64,000 bases of DNA, from the NCBI GenBank assembly GCA_013399855.1, contig VXAY01006780.1:1416483-1480482 (forward strand), read 5' to 3'. The position numbers and the translations under genes are program-made. Each line of letters opens with the position of its first letter. Position 1 is the first letter of the stretch. The notes under the pieces were generated by a model. The model made no database searches. It saw only the letters and a list, made by a program, of their open reading frames with translations, and was not told the origin of the DNA. This DNA is from Oxyruncus cristatus. Taxonomy: Eukaryota; Chordata; Aves; Passeriformes; Cotingidae. Shown here in pieces: positions 22,493-35,021 of the stretch.

Positions 22493-24574
22493 CCTCCCTG
22501 TGAAGCACTTATACAGCTCTTCTCCTCACCTTCCAGGTGTTCCTGCCCAGCACCCTCTACCTGCCCACAGCTCACCAAGACCAAACCTCTGGCACGTGGG
22601 CTGTGGTTTTGCTGTGCTGAAAGGCCTGGCTGGGTCTTACCAAGAGGATAACTGCCATTTTTTCCCTGCTGGGAAGGTGCTGGACAAGCAGTCACGTGCT
22701 TGTGGTCAGTGGTACAGGTGGCACAGGGACAGCACGGTGCTCCAGACAGTCACTGGATTTTGGCATCACGTGCTCTGTGAAACACAGAGCTTTACATTCA
22801 AGTTTACATGCAGATGTTTACATTTAAGTTACAGGACAGTGTTTATCCCAGTCTGGCCCGGCTGTTCTGCTCTGTTTAGCATCAGCTTTTACAGCTCCAT
22901 CCAAACCACATAACATTCTACAGACTCTCTTTTCCAATGCACAGCACACGCATATTGGCCCCCATGGAGGAAGCTGCCCTTAGCAGCCTGGCTCATGTGA
23001 TGGGGACCCCAATGCGGAGCTGTAGGTGACCCCAGTGCCAGGTCCTAGGACACCCTACAGCACTTGTGCCTATGGACAAGCCCTGCTCCCGGCCCAGCAC
23101 CATCTTGGGCTGGGCAATTCCACCCAGCAAGTGAGGACACGGGGTCCAGCCTTGCCTTTACCCCACCAGGATGTTACTGGTAACAAAAGGGGAATTACGG
23201 TCCTATATTGCATCTTTTATGGATGCGTCTTCAAGCATCTCATATACCTCTTAAGTGTAACCTGCACTTAACTCTCTTCCCAAAGCACACAGTGCCCTGA
23301 TGGCAAAGGCAGACCAAAGGCTTTCAAGGGTCCAGTACAGCAAATGACCTCTGCTTCCAGCACGTAGGATAGCATTCCCGTATCTGTATGGAACTGGAGC
23401 ATCAGGAGCCTGTCAGCCAGAGTCATGCTTTACTTCAGCCTGCCCTTAAAGAGAGGATCTCCTGGCATGACTCCAAGAGGCACTTCTGCCTTTTCAAGCA
23501 GGCTGGGAAGCTCCGAGTGAGTTGCTTTGCTCCACCACGGCTCCGCCACAGCTCCATCAGGCACCACACAGGCACCAGCTGCACATCACAGAGCTGTTCT
23601 CACCTGCTGTCACACAAGCTGGGTACAGGGATAAAGTGACAACCATTTTAACCACTTATACAGACCACAGAGTTTTCCATTTTACCTGAGCTGAACGGTG
23701 AGCACAGACAGCCTTTGAGTTGAAAGACTCACAGTTTTTCTGCACTAATGTTTTAAACTCCCCTCAGCCCATCCACAGCACCCAACAGTGGGTGTGTGGA
23801 AAGCTGCTGTGCACCCAGACTTCCCACTTGAATAATTATTTGACCTGGTTTTTGGATTTATATCCATAATTGGGATTTGTGTGGCCTGTCAGCAAAAAGA
23901 CAGTGAAATGTCCTAAGATGGTATTGAGATCATTAAATCCTTTGGAGACTCAGCCCCCCTAAAATAATTAATCCAGCTGGGTACATTTCAGCAAAATTTT
24001 ACTTGCTTCACATCTTTCAAATGTCTGCACTCTCCATCTTTTATATCCATAGGAAAGGACACTGCAATAGCAAATGTCAGAGCACACTGATGTGATTCCA
24101 AGGGCAATCTTTTTTATAGCTCTCATTGATCATTTCAGGCCCAGCAAAAGCTCAATGCAAAAGTCGCCTCATCCAAATCATGAGCATCTGCCAACTGGTA
24201 CTATTTGAGGGAAAAATATCAAGGATGGAAAAACCTGGCCCTTTGGCAGAAAGTCCCGTGTTTGCTCTGTCTGAGGGGTTTGGCACATGGACCAAAGCGA
24301 GGGTCGGGAACCTGCTGCACCCCCTGTACAGGGGTGATGTCCTGCCCACACGAGAGCCAGAAGCAAAGGCCAGAGGAGAAGAAGGGATCTTCAAGCTGGA
24401 ATAAGAACAAGTGGGCATAAAATGGACATAAATAAACTGAGGTTGGAAGTCAGAGGAAAATTTTTTGGCTCGAGAGCAGACAGATCACTAAACAGCTTTC
24501 CTGTGGGAGTGCTAGGGGGTAAACACTGACTTGATGTTATTACTGGTGGGAATAATGGAGTAATTTACTAAACG
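22493..24574. other. Unique intronic stretch
   Basis: No exon or repeat recognised across about 2 kb; base composition is mixed, with a moderately GC-rich part near 22980-23160. Confidence 0.55.
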
Positions 24575-24922
24575 TTGCTCTTGGGGAGACCTTATAGCCC
24601 CTTCCAGTGCTTAAGTGGGATCCAAGAGAGCTGGAGAGGGACTTGGGACAAGGGTCTGGAGGGAGAGCCCAAGGGGGAATGGCTTCCCACTGCCAGAGGA
24701 TAGGGTTAGACGGGATATTGGGAAGGAATTCTCCCCTGTGAGGGTGGTGAGACCACCCAGAGAAGCTGTGGCTGCCCCATCCCTGGAAGTGTCCAAGGCC
24801 GGGTTGGACGGGGCTTGAAGCAACCTGGGCTAGTGGAAGGTGTCCCTGCCCATGGCAGGAGGTAGAACTGGATGACTTTAAGGTCCCTCCCAACCCAAAC
24901 CAGTCTGGGGTTCTGTGGTCTA
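24575..24922 (+). mobile_element. CR1 LINE 3' fragment, type A, with internal deletion
   Basis: Starts near CTTGGGGAGACCTTATAGCC and ends CCAGTCTGGGGTTCTGTGGTC. The part usually reading GGCCCTGGCACAGGTTGCCCAGAG is shortened to GACCACCCAGAG, a deletion of roughly 15 bases relative to sister copies. Confidence 0.92.
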
Positions 24923-26831
24923 AATAAAATCCAAGCAAGGGACTGGTGTCAAAATCATGTTGCCTCACCCCCAGTAGAGACCCCTCTGGCCTGGCCTCTG
25001 CCCCCACTGCCATTCCCATAGCTTTGATGACCCCATGGCTCAGCTCAGGCACAGGCAGAGGCAGTGAATACAGAGCCTGCCATCCCTGGGCATGTACCAC
25101 ACAGCGTTTCCATAAATTTGCATGTTTACTAATGACAGTGAGCTGGAAGGGACCCCTGCACAGCCTCAGCAGGGACACGCTCTGCCTGCCCACACTCCCT
25201 CCCTTCCTCCTCCGGCTGTTTGACAACAAAGGGAGAAAGAAGAGGGTGAAGTTAAACCACAGATTTATATTTTCTGCTATTAAGTCACATGCTCTGCAAT
25301 AACCTTTAATCATTCAGGACAGCAAACTGGATTTAGCAGAAGGGAAAACTTCCACAACATGGAGAGAGAGAGAGATGGCGGGCAGCAAGAACAAAACCTT
25401 CTAAAGGGGTGATTACAAGCCCAAAAAGCTAGGCAGGGCAAAAATCCTGCAGCATATCTCATGTAGTTTATGCCAAATGGTGAGGTCATGCAGCAGATAC
25501 AAGGCTTCAGCTTTTCCAGGTGTGGTGGAGTCCTTGCAGGACTGCCAGCTACTGAGCCCAGGATACTTCAGGAAGGAGGGAAACACTATCACTCAGTATA
25601 TATGATATCCATTATCTGTTTTTATTTCCCCTGAACCTTTCCAGCATCCTTCCAGCTTGCTTCTCCATCCAAAACAAGTCTTCCAAACCCTGGTGTGTGT
25701 CCACACAGATCATCCCTTGTTGGGATCCTGGATCAACACCATCCCAGTTTTCCCACTCTCATCAACACTGGGCAGGAATCTCTGCTCCATACCTGGCTCC
25801 CAACGTGCAGCTGAAACACGGTTTGCCACTTCCTCTACACACAGTTTCACAACCGTCACGTGACTCCTCTACAGCATGTTTGTGCTTGCAACAGTCCTTG
25901 TCTTCTCACTGCTAAATTATCTCCCTGCTCAAGCCCTATCTTGGGTGATCATCGCACCATGAAGCCCTTCAGAAAGGCTCCTGCATCTCAAGCAGCTGCT
26001 CTGTGCTGTGCTTCTAAAAGTCTCTTGGGGGTGAACAATTTCTCTGATGTGAAAGCAGATAGTGCACTGTTGGCACCCAAAATATCATTTAATAACACTG
26101 TTATGTTCCCTAGACCTGCAAATCTTCTCAAGACCTGCTCCAGGGCTCATTTTGATCTTCCTTAATTAAGGATCCCTTCGAAACTCTGTCTCATGTTGAA
26201 AATCACTTGCTGGAAACACTGTTTTGGAGTCACTTACTACAAACCATAAAGCTGCACTGTTCGAAAGAAATAGAGACGTGGGGGCACTGAGCAAACTTCA
26301 GCTCAAAACTATCAATATCTGAAATGCAGCTATAAGTCACCAAGTCCAGGAGCATCAAACAACGCAGCCACAGTGACTGGGAGATTTGGAAGAAATATGA
26401 GCAGAGCACTTGCCACAATTGATTACCATTTAATAACAGAGAAGGTGAAGTTTTCAGTGTGAATAAGCACAAATATGTAGGCCTGGCACAAAATCATTAC
26501 ATCTGATTGCAGTTAAAGATTCGCGTCATTGCAGTAAAAGCTCCATTCTTGAGCTAATAGAATTGAGACATCCTGGGTATTTCAGGGTATTGATAAAGGT
26601 TTGACCGGAGCTAACAAAGAATGAGTGGGCAGAGGTGATCAATGGGCAAAATGGATCCATTTAAAAATATTGACTCATTGTGTGAAAACACTCACTGTGG
26701 CAAAGCCTGCAGAGAGTACACACTGATGGGTTACTTCGCAGGGGAGGAAGAAATGTTTGATTTCATGGATGAAACAGGGGAGAGAAAACAACTGACACTA
26801 AAGAGGAGCTCCTGAAAACAACTGAAATTAG
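24923..26831. other. Unique intronic stretch
   Basis: No gene or interspersed repeat recognised. A short GA run (GAGAGAGAGAGA) lies near 25362-25375. Confidence 0.55.
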
Positions 26832-27004
26832 TGAGGAGCTGCTGAAAGTACCAAACCCACCCGGACACGTTCCTGTGTCACCTGCTCCAGATGACCCTGC
26901 CTGGGCAGGGGGGTTGGACTGGATGGTCTCCAGAGGTCCCTTCCAACCCTAACGATTCTATGTTTCTATGAAAACACTCACAACTCCTGAGGAGCTGCTG
27001 AAAG
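26832..27004 (+). repeat. 17-bp direct repeats flanking a short CR1 3' end
   Basis: TGAGGAGCTGCTGAAAG occurs identically at 26832-26848 and 26988-27004. Between them is a CR1 type D tail. Confidence 0.75.
26865..26972 (+). mobile_element. CR1 LINE 3' end, type D
   Basis: Recognised by GGTTGGACTGGATGGTCTCC followed by AGAGGTCCCTTCCAACCCTA and an octamer tail (CGATTCTATGTTTCTATG). The 5' limit is uncertain. Confidence 0.8.
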
Positions 27005-27023
27005 CCCTGATGGACACTGCGGT

Positions 27024-27062
27024 GGCAGGCAGGGCAGGCAGGGCAGGCAGGGCAGGCAGGGC
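27024..27062 (+). repeat. 9-bp tandem repeat (GGCAGGCAG)n
   Basis: About 4.3 uninterrupted copies of GGCAGGCAG. It lies just after the second 17-bp direct repeat. Confidence 0.95.
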
Positions 27063-29354
27063 TGCAGCACCCCAGGCCCCAGCGATGCCGGGACTCTGAA
27101 CAAACACCCTGCGCACACCAACACCTCCTGCAGGGCTGAGCCCAGCGGTGTGTGCTCGATACTGCTTTTCAGGTCAATAACTCTACAGGCTGCAGAAGGA
27201 AGCCTTTTTCCTCCAACTCAGCACCCAACAGGGTGTTAACCCTTTGTCTGCTTGGAGCAAAGCTTCCCAGGCTAAATCACTGCCAGCCGTATCGTTTCAG
27301 TTGGAAAGGTGGATTTAAATTAGCCTCTACGAGCTGAGATTAAACCCCAGCAGGAAACTAGAAGGAGACTTAGCTCCATTGCACCCCCTCCCACCCCACC
27401 TCAGGCCTCTTTTCTTCTCCAGCCCAAGCCAAGATGCAGCTCCTGAAACTTCTCCCCCTCTGGGCTTTTGCTGAACTCCAGCAGAAATCCGTCTCCTTCC
27501 GTCCTTCATGGAAGAGCTCAGGCCAGCCCTGAGTTTTCAGGTTAGGAAATCTTTCTGCAAATGTGTTGATGTGCTTGGAACTGGATGATGGCCAAGAAAC
27601 CAATCAGTCCCAGAGCGAGGTCCTGTGTGCCACCCGTCTGCCAGCCTCCGGCAGCGTCTGGGAATGATCAAGATCACAGAGCCAGAGTGGGAGGCAAACA
27701 ACGGGTATTCTCTGGATATGGCTCAGCCAGGATAAAATGTGACACCCTATAATAGTGCCCTGGCGTCACCCAGCACAACATCTGACCGAGGGGACATCAA
27801 ATGCCACACAGATATCGAGGGCCTGATGGCCAGTCATGTGAAGAGCAAACAAGATAGCAGGGTGGCAGGGGAGGCAACAGGGAACAAAACCCTAATGTCA
27901 AGCCCTTCTGTGCTGAGCAGTCAGCCCTAAATGGTTGGTGATTTTTGCTTTCTGCCAAGGTTCTGCTTTAATTGGGCAAGACTGTGCAGCAATGTTCAGT
28001 GACACGGAGTAGAGGGGAAAACAGCCTGTACCGGGCTGGGAGGCCGTGAAGGAGTCACCCTGCTGCAGTGCAAAGAGTTATTATGGGTCAGAACATCTTA
28101 TCCATGATGGCTTTCTACTTTACCATTGTAAGAAATGTTCTGTGATTTAAGCTAAAAACATCAAATTTCCTGTGTGTGCTGTTAACTCGCCATACACAAA
28201 CTCCAAATTCTGCCTAAATTTATACTCGTGGGTTCCAGTTGTCCTAGTGAGCAGAGCTAGAAGGAACTCCCAGCCCTTCTCATTGCCTTGGGTGAGGTGG
28301 AAGCAAAAAGTCAGTGACCACTGAGAACTGAGAACACAGCCATGGACAGGCTGCTGAGCCTCATCCCCCCGTGACTCTCCCACACCCTGGCCCAGTGGTG
28401 GCTCCACTGCGCAGTGCTCTGACCTGCACAGTGAGAGCAGCTCTTCAAGGGCTGATGGAGCAAAGTTTTCTCTGGGAGCAGGGGTGGAAACCTCCTGGGT
28501 GCCTCCAAGACATCAAGAGCTGGCCTAACTCCTGAGGCCAGACATACAGCTTCTCCAGCAAATCTGTAGTGTAGAAAATGCAAGCACAACCAACTTCCTT
28601 ATTGACTTGAGTGTAACAGATCAGTTAATACACCCCAGCACTTCATCAGAGAAGTAGCATCCTGCAATGCTCCTTCCCCAACTCCTGCAGCAGCTCCATA
28701 ATCATCTGAATAACGTCTCTGGTACTTGAACCTCTTGCCAGCACAAATGTGGTTCAATAGTGCCATTCAAGCCCAGAGTAGCCAGACTGGCTGCGCTCCG
28801 TCTCCACAAGAGTAGGAGATTCTTGCTGCAGTCTAAGAAAGAAAAATCACTTAGCACAAATAAGGTCTTTTAAAACCACTGATTAAATAGATATTCACAA
28901 GCCAGAGCACAATGGCTTTGATGGAGCCATTGCAACCTATTACATAAATCCTCATTCATGCCCAGGAGAGCTTTTCCTTTTCTTTTTTTAATAACAGAAG
29001 AGAAAATGAAGCCACGGAAAAGATATTAAATTACAGAAAAATGTGCAACTGGTAAGTTCACGACTTAAACTCAGAGAAGCAAAGAGATACAGAATTTGGG
29101 CTGGAAATCTTGGCTGCTGTGCAGTCCCCAGCTGTGAGCTTGCAGGAGCTGTGCCACGGCCTTGGCTCCCTGGCACGGGGGCTTGTTACCTTGGACTCAG
29201 CTCTGCAGCACCAGCCCTGACAAATTACACCCCTTCTGGGTAGGAGGATGGAACTGCAGAGTTATTGATGGATGAATGGGAGTGCTGACAAGGAAAATGA
29301 AGTGTTATGTGAGGGGGCTGGTCGATACTCACAAACTTCATCCTGTATTCTATA
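27063..29354. other. Unique intronic stretch
   Basis: No exon or repeat family recognised in about 2.3 kb. Confidence 0.55.
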
Positions 29355-29720
29355 AAGGGCCACAGAGATGCTCCGAGGGCGGGAGCTCCTCTGTGCTGGA
29401 GACAGGCTGGGAGAGATGGGGGGGTTCACCTGGAGAAGGCTCCAGGGAGTCCTTAGAGCCCCTTCCAGTGCCTAAAGAGGCTCCAGGAGAGCTGGAGAGG
29501 GACTTTGGACAAGAGCCTGGAGGAACAGAACAAGGGGGAATGGCTTCCCACTGCCAGAGAAGCTGTGGCTGCCCCATCCCTGGAAGTGTCCAAGGCCAGG
29601 TTGGACGGGGCTTGGAGCAACCTGGGCTAGTGGAAGGTGTCCCTGCCCATTGCAGGGTGATGGGACGAAATGGTCTTTAAGGTCCCTTGCAACCTAAACC
29701 ATTCCATGATTCTATGAAAC
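29355..29720 (+). mobile_element. CR1 LINE 3' fragment, type A, with internal deletion
   Basis: Starts GGCCACAGAGATGCTCCGAG and ends CCATTCCATGATTCTATGAA. It jumps from CCACTGCCAGAG directly to AAGCTGTGGCTG, losing about 85 bases present in the copies at 20605, 34144 and 54240; the sequence CCAGAG is present at both deletion edges in intact copies. Confidence 0.93.
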
Positions 29721-31261
29721 GTTCCCCCTCTGCCTGTGCACCCCTGCAGCCCCAGCACCTTCCAGCCTGCATTAAGAATGTTCTGATGTACATTAGCTGC
29801 ACACTATTCATCCTTCCACACACTGTTGTACTGACACGTCAGCCCGGGTGGAAGGTGATACCTTTGCTAGGGCTTTCACAATTTTCTGCATTTCCTCGTG
29901 AAAGCAGACTTTTTTTTCTAGAATCTAGTTCTTAGTACTTTTAATCTGAAATATATGTATAATACTGCATCAGTTAGCAGATTTACTGGTGGTCTGGGAG
30001 AGCAGCAGTGAGTGTAGAGTTTAATAGAATAGTTCTTAAAACACTGTATAATTTTAATGCAGTAAAGCAAAAGGGGGTCAGCTTGTTCTTCCAGACTCCA
30101 CTCCAAACAATTTACTATCTTTACGGATGAAAAAATGTAGGCAGCCTTTTGTGATGTGAGTGAAACTAGGACATTCAATATAGACCCACTTCAAACCTTC
30201 ACTCACAAACGTCTATTCCTTCAGCCAGTATTTATTCTCTTCCCAGCAAGTCCTTTTATGCACTTTACATGGTGAGCTACAGCATCCCCTTCACTGCCAC
30301 TTTCCCCAGTAAATCTCTGTTCTCTCAAGTGTCTCTAAGTGCAGATGGAATCAAGCTGCTCTCCCCAGTTATGGCCTTGTACAACACTGGGAGCTTGATG
30401 GTCCTACCAAGGTGGTCACAGTGGACTGAACAACTTGGTCCAACACCAGGACTGGTGTGGACAGTGCACAAAACCAGCCCCTTCCCTTCTGCTCCTCACC
30501 TGCAGAAAGGGTTAACAGGAAACGTTTGTGTAGGACACCAAGAAGCTCTTGGCCCCAGAACGGGACTCGGATCACAACTACGACATTTATCAAACCTCTC
30601 CTGGATCTCTGCCTTTCCCTGCTCTGCTTTGCCAGGCACAACTCAGCCGGCAAACCCAGGAATTTAGTTCCCTGGTGTCACCCTCCGTGTGAATTCATTC
30701 CTTCTCCTTATGATGTCACCCAGATCCAACGCCCCCGGGGCTCTCGCTGGAGTAGGGAACAGTTGACGTGTGCGGGAATTCTCCTTTTAGCAGACACAGA
30801 GATGATTTATAAGAAATCCCTGCCTGCACTTCCTCCAGCTGCTTCAGTATCTTTCCCTGGGTGTTTTTACGGTAAAGTTTTTCCAGGGCTCAGCCCGCCC
30901 ATGGATAGGGCCTCTCCCCCTCCCTGCTCCCACCTGGCACAATGCTCACCTGAGGCCAAGCACTGCAGATGTTCCAGGGATTTATGGAGCTGAGCTGGCC
31001 CCACTTCAGGGACACAGCTGGGCAGGGGACACTGAGCCATTGATCCCACGGCCAGACTCTGCACGCTGCATAAGGGGCTTGTGGATGAGACGGCTCCCGA
31101 AAGAACAAGAACCGGGATCAGGGATTCTGAGACCATCAGGACTGGGACAGCTCATTCCTTATCCACCTGTAGATGCTGCTGCAGTCCAGACCTCCAGCTT
31201 ACACCTCACTGTGGCACCACACTGAAAGCTTTGAGACAGAAATCTGCTGCATTAACTACAG
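29721..31261. other. Unique intronic stretch
   Basis: No feature recognised. Contains a TGACGTGT half-CRE near 30764 and overlapping open frames on both strands at 30370-31000 without known motifs. Confidence 0.55.
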
Positions 31262-31698
31262 AGAAGCGAAGGGAGCTGGGGAAGGGTCTGGAGCACCAGG
31301 AGTGGCTGAGGGAGCTGGGGGGGCTCAGCCTGGCGAAAAGGAGGCTCAGGGGGGACCTTCTGGCTCTCTGCAACTCCCTGACAGGAGGGTGGAGCCAGGT
31401 GGGGGTCGGGCTCTGCTCCCAGGGAACAAGGGGCAGGACAAGGGGAAATGGCCTCAAGTTGTGCCAGGGGAGGTTCAGGTTGGACATCAGGAGGAATTTC
31501 TTCAGAGAAAGGGTTGTCAGGCATTGGAAGAGGCTGCTCAGGGAGGTGGTGGAGTCCCTGTCCCTGGAGGCATTTAAAAGCCATATGGATGTGGCACTTG
31601 AGAACATAGGGTAGTGGTGGCCTTCACAGTGCTGGGGAATGGATGGACTCGATCATCTCACAGGGCCTTTCCAATCTTAATGATTCTGTGATTCTATT
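31262..31698 (+). mobile_element. CR1 LINE 3' fragment, type C
   Basis: Contains GGGGGGCTCAGCCTGGCGAA, GGTTCAGGTTGGACATCAGG, AAAGCCATATGGATGTGGCA and the tail ATGATTCTGTGATTCTATTT. The best-preserved type C copy; open frames across it on both strands are retroposon sequence, not host genes. Confidence 0.93.
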
Positions 31699-32787
31699 TA
31701 TCTTGGGGGAAAAAAAAAGTTGTCTAATTTCTAACACCCGACAGGAGCTTGAATGATGTACCTAAGACAGACCTGTTTCACCACCACCTTTGTATTTTTA
31801 ATTAATCTCTCAAACTTTCTGCTAAATCATCTTTAAATGTTTATTCCTAAGGGAGAGCTAAAAACTGAAGAGAAATTTCATATAATAAAGATTAAAACAA
31901 AATTATATAAGGCCAGTGTAAAAACAATAGACTTACATAAGATAACTGGACAATAAAGTGTGTTTCAGAACTTTTCAAGAGCCTTGCTAGCTCACCTTCA
32001 GTATAACTTTTGAAACATTCAGGCTATGATGAATTTGTAGCACAGTTCTAAGGAAAAGATTATAAATAGAAGGGCATGGCTTTTTTCTCTTTTAAATAGT
32101 GATTAAATCTAAGACATATTTACCTAACCCCTCAGAAAGCCAAGAGTGTGGAACCTCGGATTAGCAGAGAGCTGCACCACGGCTCCTTCCTCCAGTCTCA
32201 GGGGAATTTTGGGGCCAAATTCCACAGCCTCACTGCATAGGTGCCCTGTTGGCACCCAGCTGCTTCTGCCTCCCCTCAGCGTCTGTACAAGACATAACAG
32301 GTTTATTTCTTTAGTTTTCTTTTTAATCTACTTTGAAAGCCTTTGAATCACTGCGAAATATATTCTGTACCAAAGACACTAATCTACAGGGAAACTGCTT
32401 CCTGCTCCACCTTGTATCCAGACAGATTACGCCAAAGCACCTCAGACCTGCTCCTGTGGGTGACAAAACTGCCAAAAAAATTTTAGTTGGGAAGGTCCCT
32501 GTCTACACCTCAAAATGTACTTCTTGGATATGCTGTGGCTCAGTCACAAGGGGATTTCAGGTGGGGCAACACGAAAGCATCTTCTGATCCCAGAGGTACC
32601 AACAGAAACACGGGCTGCTTTGAAGTCTAGTGTGAGGCCTTTTTTTTCCCACTTTTCAGCTCTGGGCAAAGACAAAAAAATCCATCTCAATGCTATGGCA
32701 GCTTTCCATGGACAAACCTGTCACCCAGCTACCAATAAACAAGTGCACCTCGACATTTCAGGTGGGCAGAGACAGTGGGGGGAATAT
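31699..32787. other. Unique AT-rich intronic stretch
   Basis: Strongly AT-rich around 31780-32100. No exon or repeat recognised. Confidence 0.55.
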
Positions 32788-32911
32788 GACCAGGCTGGAT
32801 GGGGCTTGGAGCAACCTGGTCTAGTGGAAGATGTCCCTGCCATGGCAGGGGGTTGGAATGAGATGAGCTTGCAGTCCCTTCCAGCCCAAACCAGTCTGTG
32901 ATTCTGTGACA
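32788..32911 (+). mobile_element. CR1 LINE 3' end, type A
   Basis: Begins GACCAGGCTGGATGGGGCTT and ends CCAGTCTGTGATTCTGTGAC; 3' 120 bases only. Confidence 0.92.
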
Positions 32912-33237
32912 GACCGCGCAGGGATCAAGACCTTTTGCTCTTGTGTACCCGATGTATGACAACGTCAAAACAAATTCCCTGGTGTTCCAAAGACACACAT
33001 AAAGCACAAGGATTGAGTCTTAGAAACATGGGAATCAAACCATTACCCAAGTGAATTCAGATGCCTTGGTCTCCTTTCACCTGAAGTCATCACTAACAGG
33101 CTCTGGCTGATGTGACCAGACACAAGCCAGGTACTACAAGAAAGTAAGTCCTGCTCCAGGATATGGCACATGGCTTGCTCATTCAAAAAGTGAAGAAACC
33201 TCTTCTCTCCAGGTTTGTAAAAAATTCCAGATATCAC

Positions 33238-33300
33238 TGAATCACAGAATCCCAGAGTGATTTGGGTTGAAAGGGACCTTAAAGCCCATCTCGATTCAGC
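33238..33300 (-). mobile_element. CR1 LINE 3' tip, type A
   Basis: Only the last ~60 bases: GAATCACAGAATCCCAGAGT, GATTTGGGTTGAAAGGGACC, then CATCTCGATT before the match fades. Confidence 0.85.
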
Positions 33301-34143
33301 TTTTCTCCCACCCAGGAACCAAGCTGTGAATTCCTACATGGAATTCCCCTCCTTCCAGTTTCAAAGACCAGATGATTTTACCCCAAACACTTGTTTATAA
33401 ATGTACAAACCAGTAAATGATGCACTAAACAGTTTCGCAAGGAAAGGGGAACTTAGTGCAACAACAGTAGAAAACTGTATCGCTGATAAGTCAAATAAAA
33501 CAAATATAAACAAGGTAAGATATAATCTCTCAGTTCTTCTCTCATTAAGTCATTCTGAGGACTTAATTTTAAAATACAAAAGTGTTCTGAGAATATTTCG
33601 TAATTACAAACCAATATGAGAAATCATCCAGGAGGAATAATTACATAATTTCTACATGAACTCACTGCTTAGAAGAATTCACAGCTTAGAGAGGCCATAA
33701 TAAATAGCTCCTCATATCATTGCTGCTGCTGCAGCTGATGACTCACCACTGTTACTGGGATCATATCCCAGAATAGTCATGCTCCTCTGTGTACTGCATG
33801 CAAAATTAGCCATCAGGGGCTTACTATTAAACAAAACAGATTTGGGGGGTCAGGGTTTATGTGGTCATATCATAAAAACAAAAGCTGTTCAGCGTTTTAC
33901 TGAAATGCAATGAATGTGACACACCCAACCTGAAGGCCTCTGTTCCCCATCCCACAGAATCAGAATCGGAGTATTCCAGACCTGGGGGTTTTCAGGTAAC
34001 AATTCCCTATCACACACTGCTGGTCCCGGCAGCACAGAACAGTCCTCCTGCAGACAGCAGCTAAACCCACTAAGAGAGAGAAATACAACTGGAATCACAG
34101 AAACATGAGAGAACAAGTCCAGGGATCTGATACAGGTAATCAA
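33301..34143. other. Unique intronic stretch
   Basis: AT-rich from 33360 to 33720; nothing recognised. Confidence 0.55.
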
Positions 34144-34532
34144 AGAGACTGTCCTGCCTGGGAGAGCTGGGGATGTTTACCTGGGGAAGAGGGAGACCTC
34201 AGAGCCCTTCCAGTGCCTAAAGGGGTTCCAGGAGAGCTGGACTTTGGACAAGGGCCTGAAGGGACAGGACAAGGGGGAATGGCTTTCCACTGCCAGAGGA
34301 CAGGGTTAGGGGGGATATTGGGAAGGAATTCTTCCCTGTGAGGATGGTGAGGCCCTGGCACAGGTTGCCCAGAGAAGCTGTGGCTGCCCCATCCCTGGAA
34401 GTGTCCAAGGCCAGGTTGGACGGGGCTTGGAGCAACCTGGGCTAGTGGAAGGTGTCCCTGCCCATGGCAGGGGGTGGAATGGGATGGGCTTTAAGGTCCC
34501 TTCCAACCAAACCAGTCTGTGATTCTGTGAGC
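34144..34532 (+). mobile_element. CR1 LINE 3' fragment, type A
   Basis: Begins GACTGTCCTGCCTGGGAGAG and ends ACCAGTCTGTGATTCTGTGA. Well preserved, with the full palindrome CTGCCCATGGCAGGGG. Opposed to the copy at 35022. Confidence 0.94.
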
Positions 34533-35021
34533 TAATTAAAATATACATCCCTTACCAGCTAGAGCAGAATGTTGCATCAGTCTAATAGAGTTTAATTCAA
34601 AAAGTACAACAAAGGAGTATGAAACAATATAAATGCCCTGCTATTACTCCATTAGCCTCCAAGAAACACCAACAGTTTCCTTCAGAAAACAGTTAATCAC
34701 ATTATAAAGGTGTTGTCTGTGCTTATGTGCCACACCAAAGTGTGTTTTCAGTGAATACCCACAATCTTTGGTAATTGTAGGGCAGAGCCCCATGTAAGAC
34801 ACGGAGGTGACTGACAGAATGACAGGACTAAGAAAGGACTTTCCCCATCTGACTTCACAACCTCATTTCCAAAAGTGTTCTGTTCTTTCATCTTCTGGTA
34901 TTTATGCACATCTCAAAGTACATCTGCAGCCTTTACCTTCACAACATTTTCACTGAAAGAATATTAACATCAAAAGTTTACTTTTTGGCTGAATAAAAAC
35001 CCTTCTCCTTATGCACTATCA
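34533..35021. other. Spacer between two opposed CR1 copies
   Basis: About 490 bases of AT-rich unique sequence with no feature recognised; it would form the loop of an inverted-repeat fold. Confidence 0.6.

Noticed and set aside
24540..25313. 257-codon minus-strand open frame, the longest in the window.
   Set aside because: A large part is antisense of the CR1 copy at 24575-24922; no known domain elsewhere in it.
31081..31614. 177-, 134- and 133-codon frames overlapping at 31.1-31.6 kb on both strands.
   Set aside because: They cover a type C CR1 fragment; retroposon 3' sequence is GC-rich and stop-poor.
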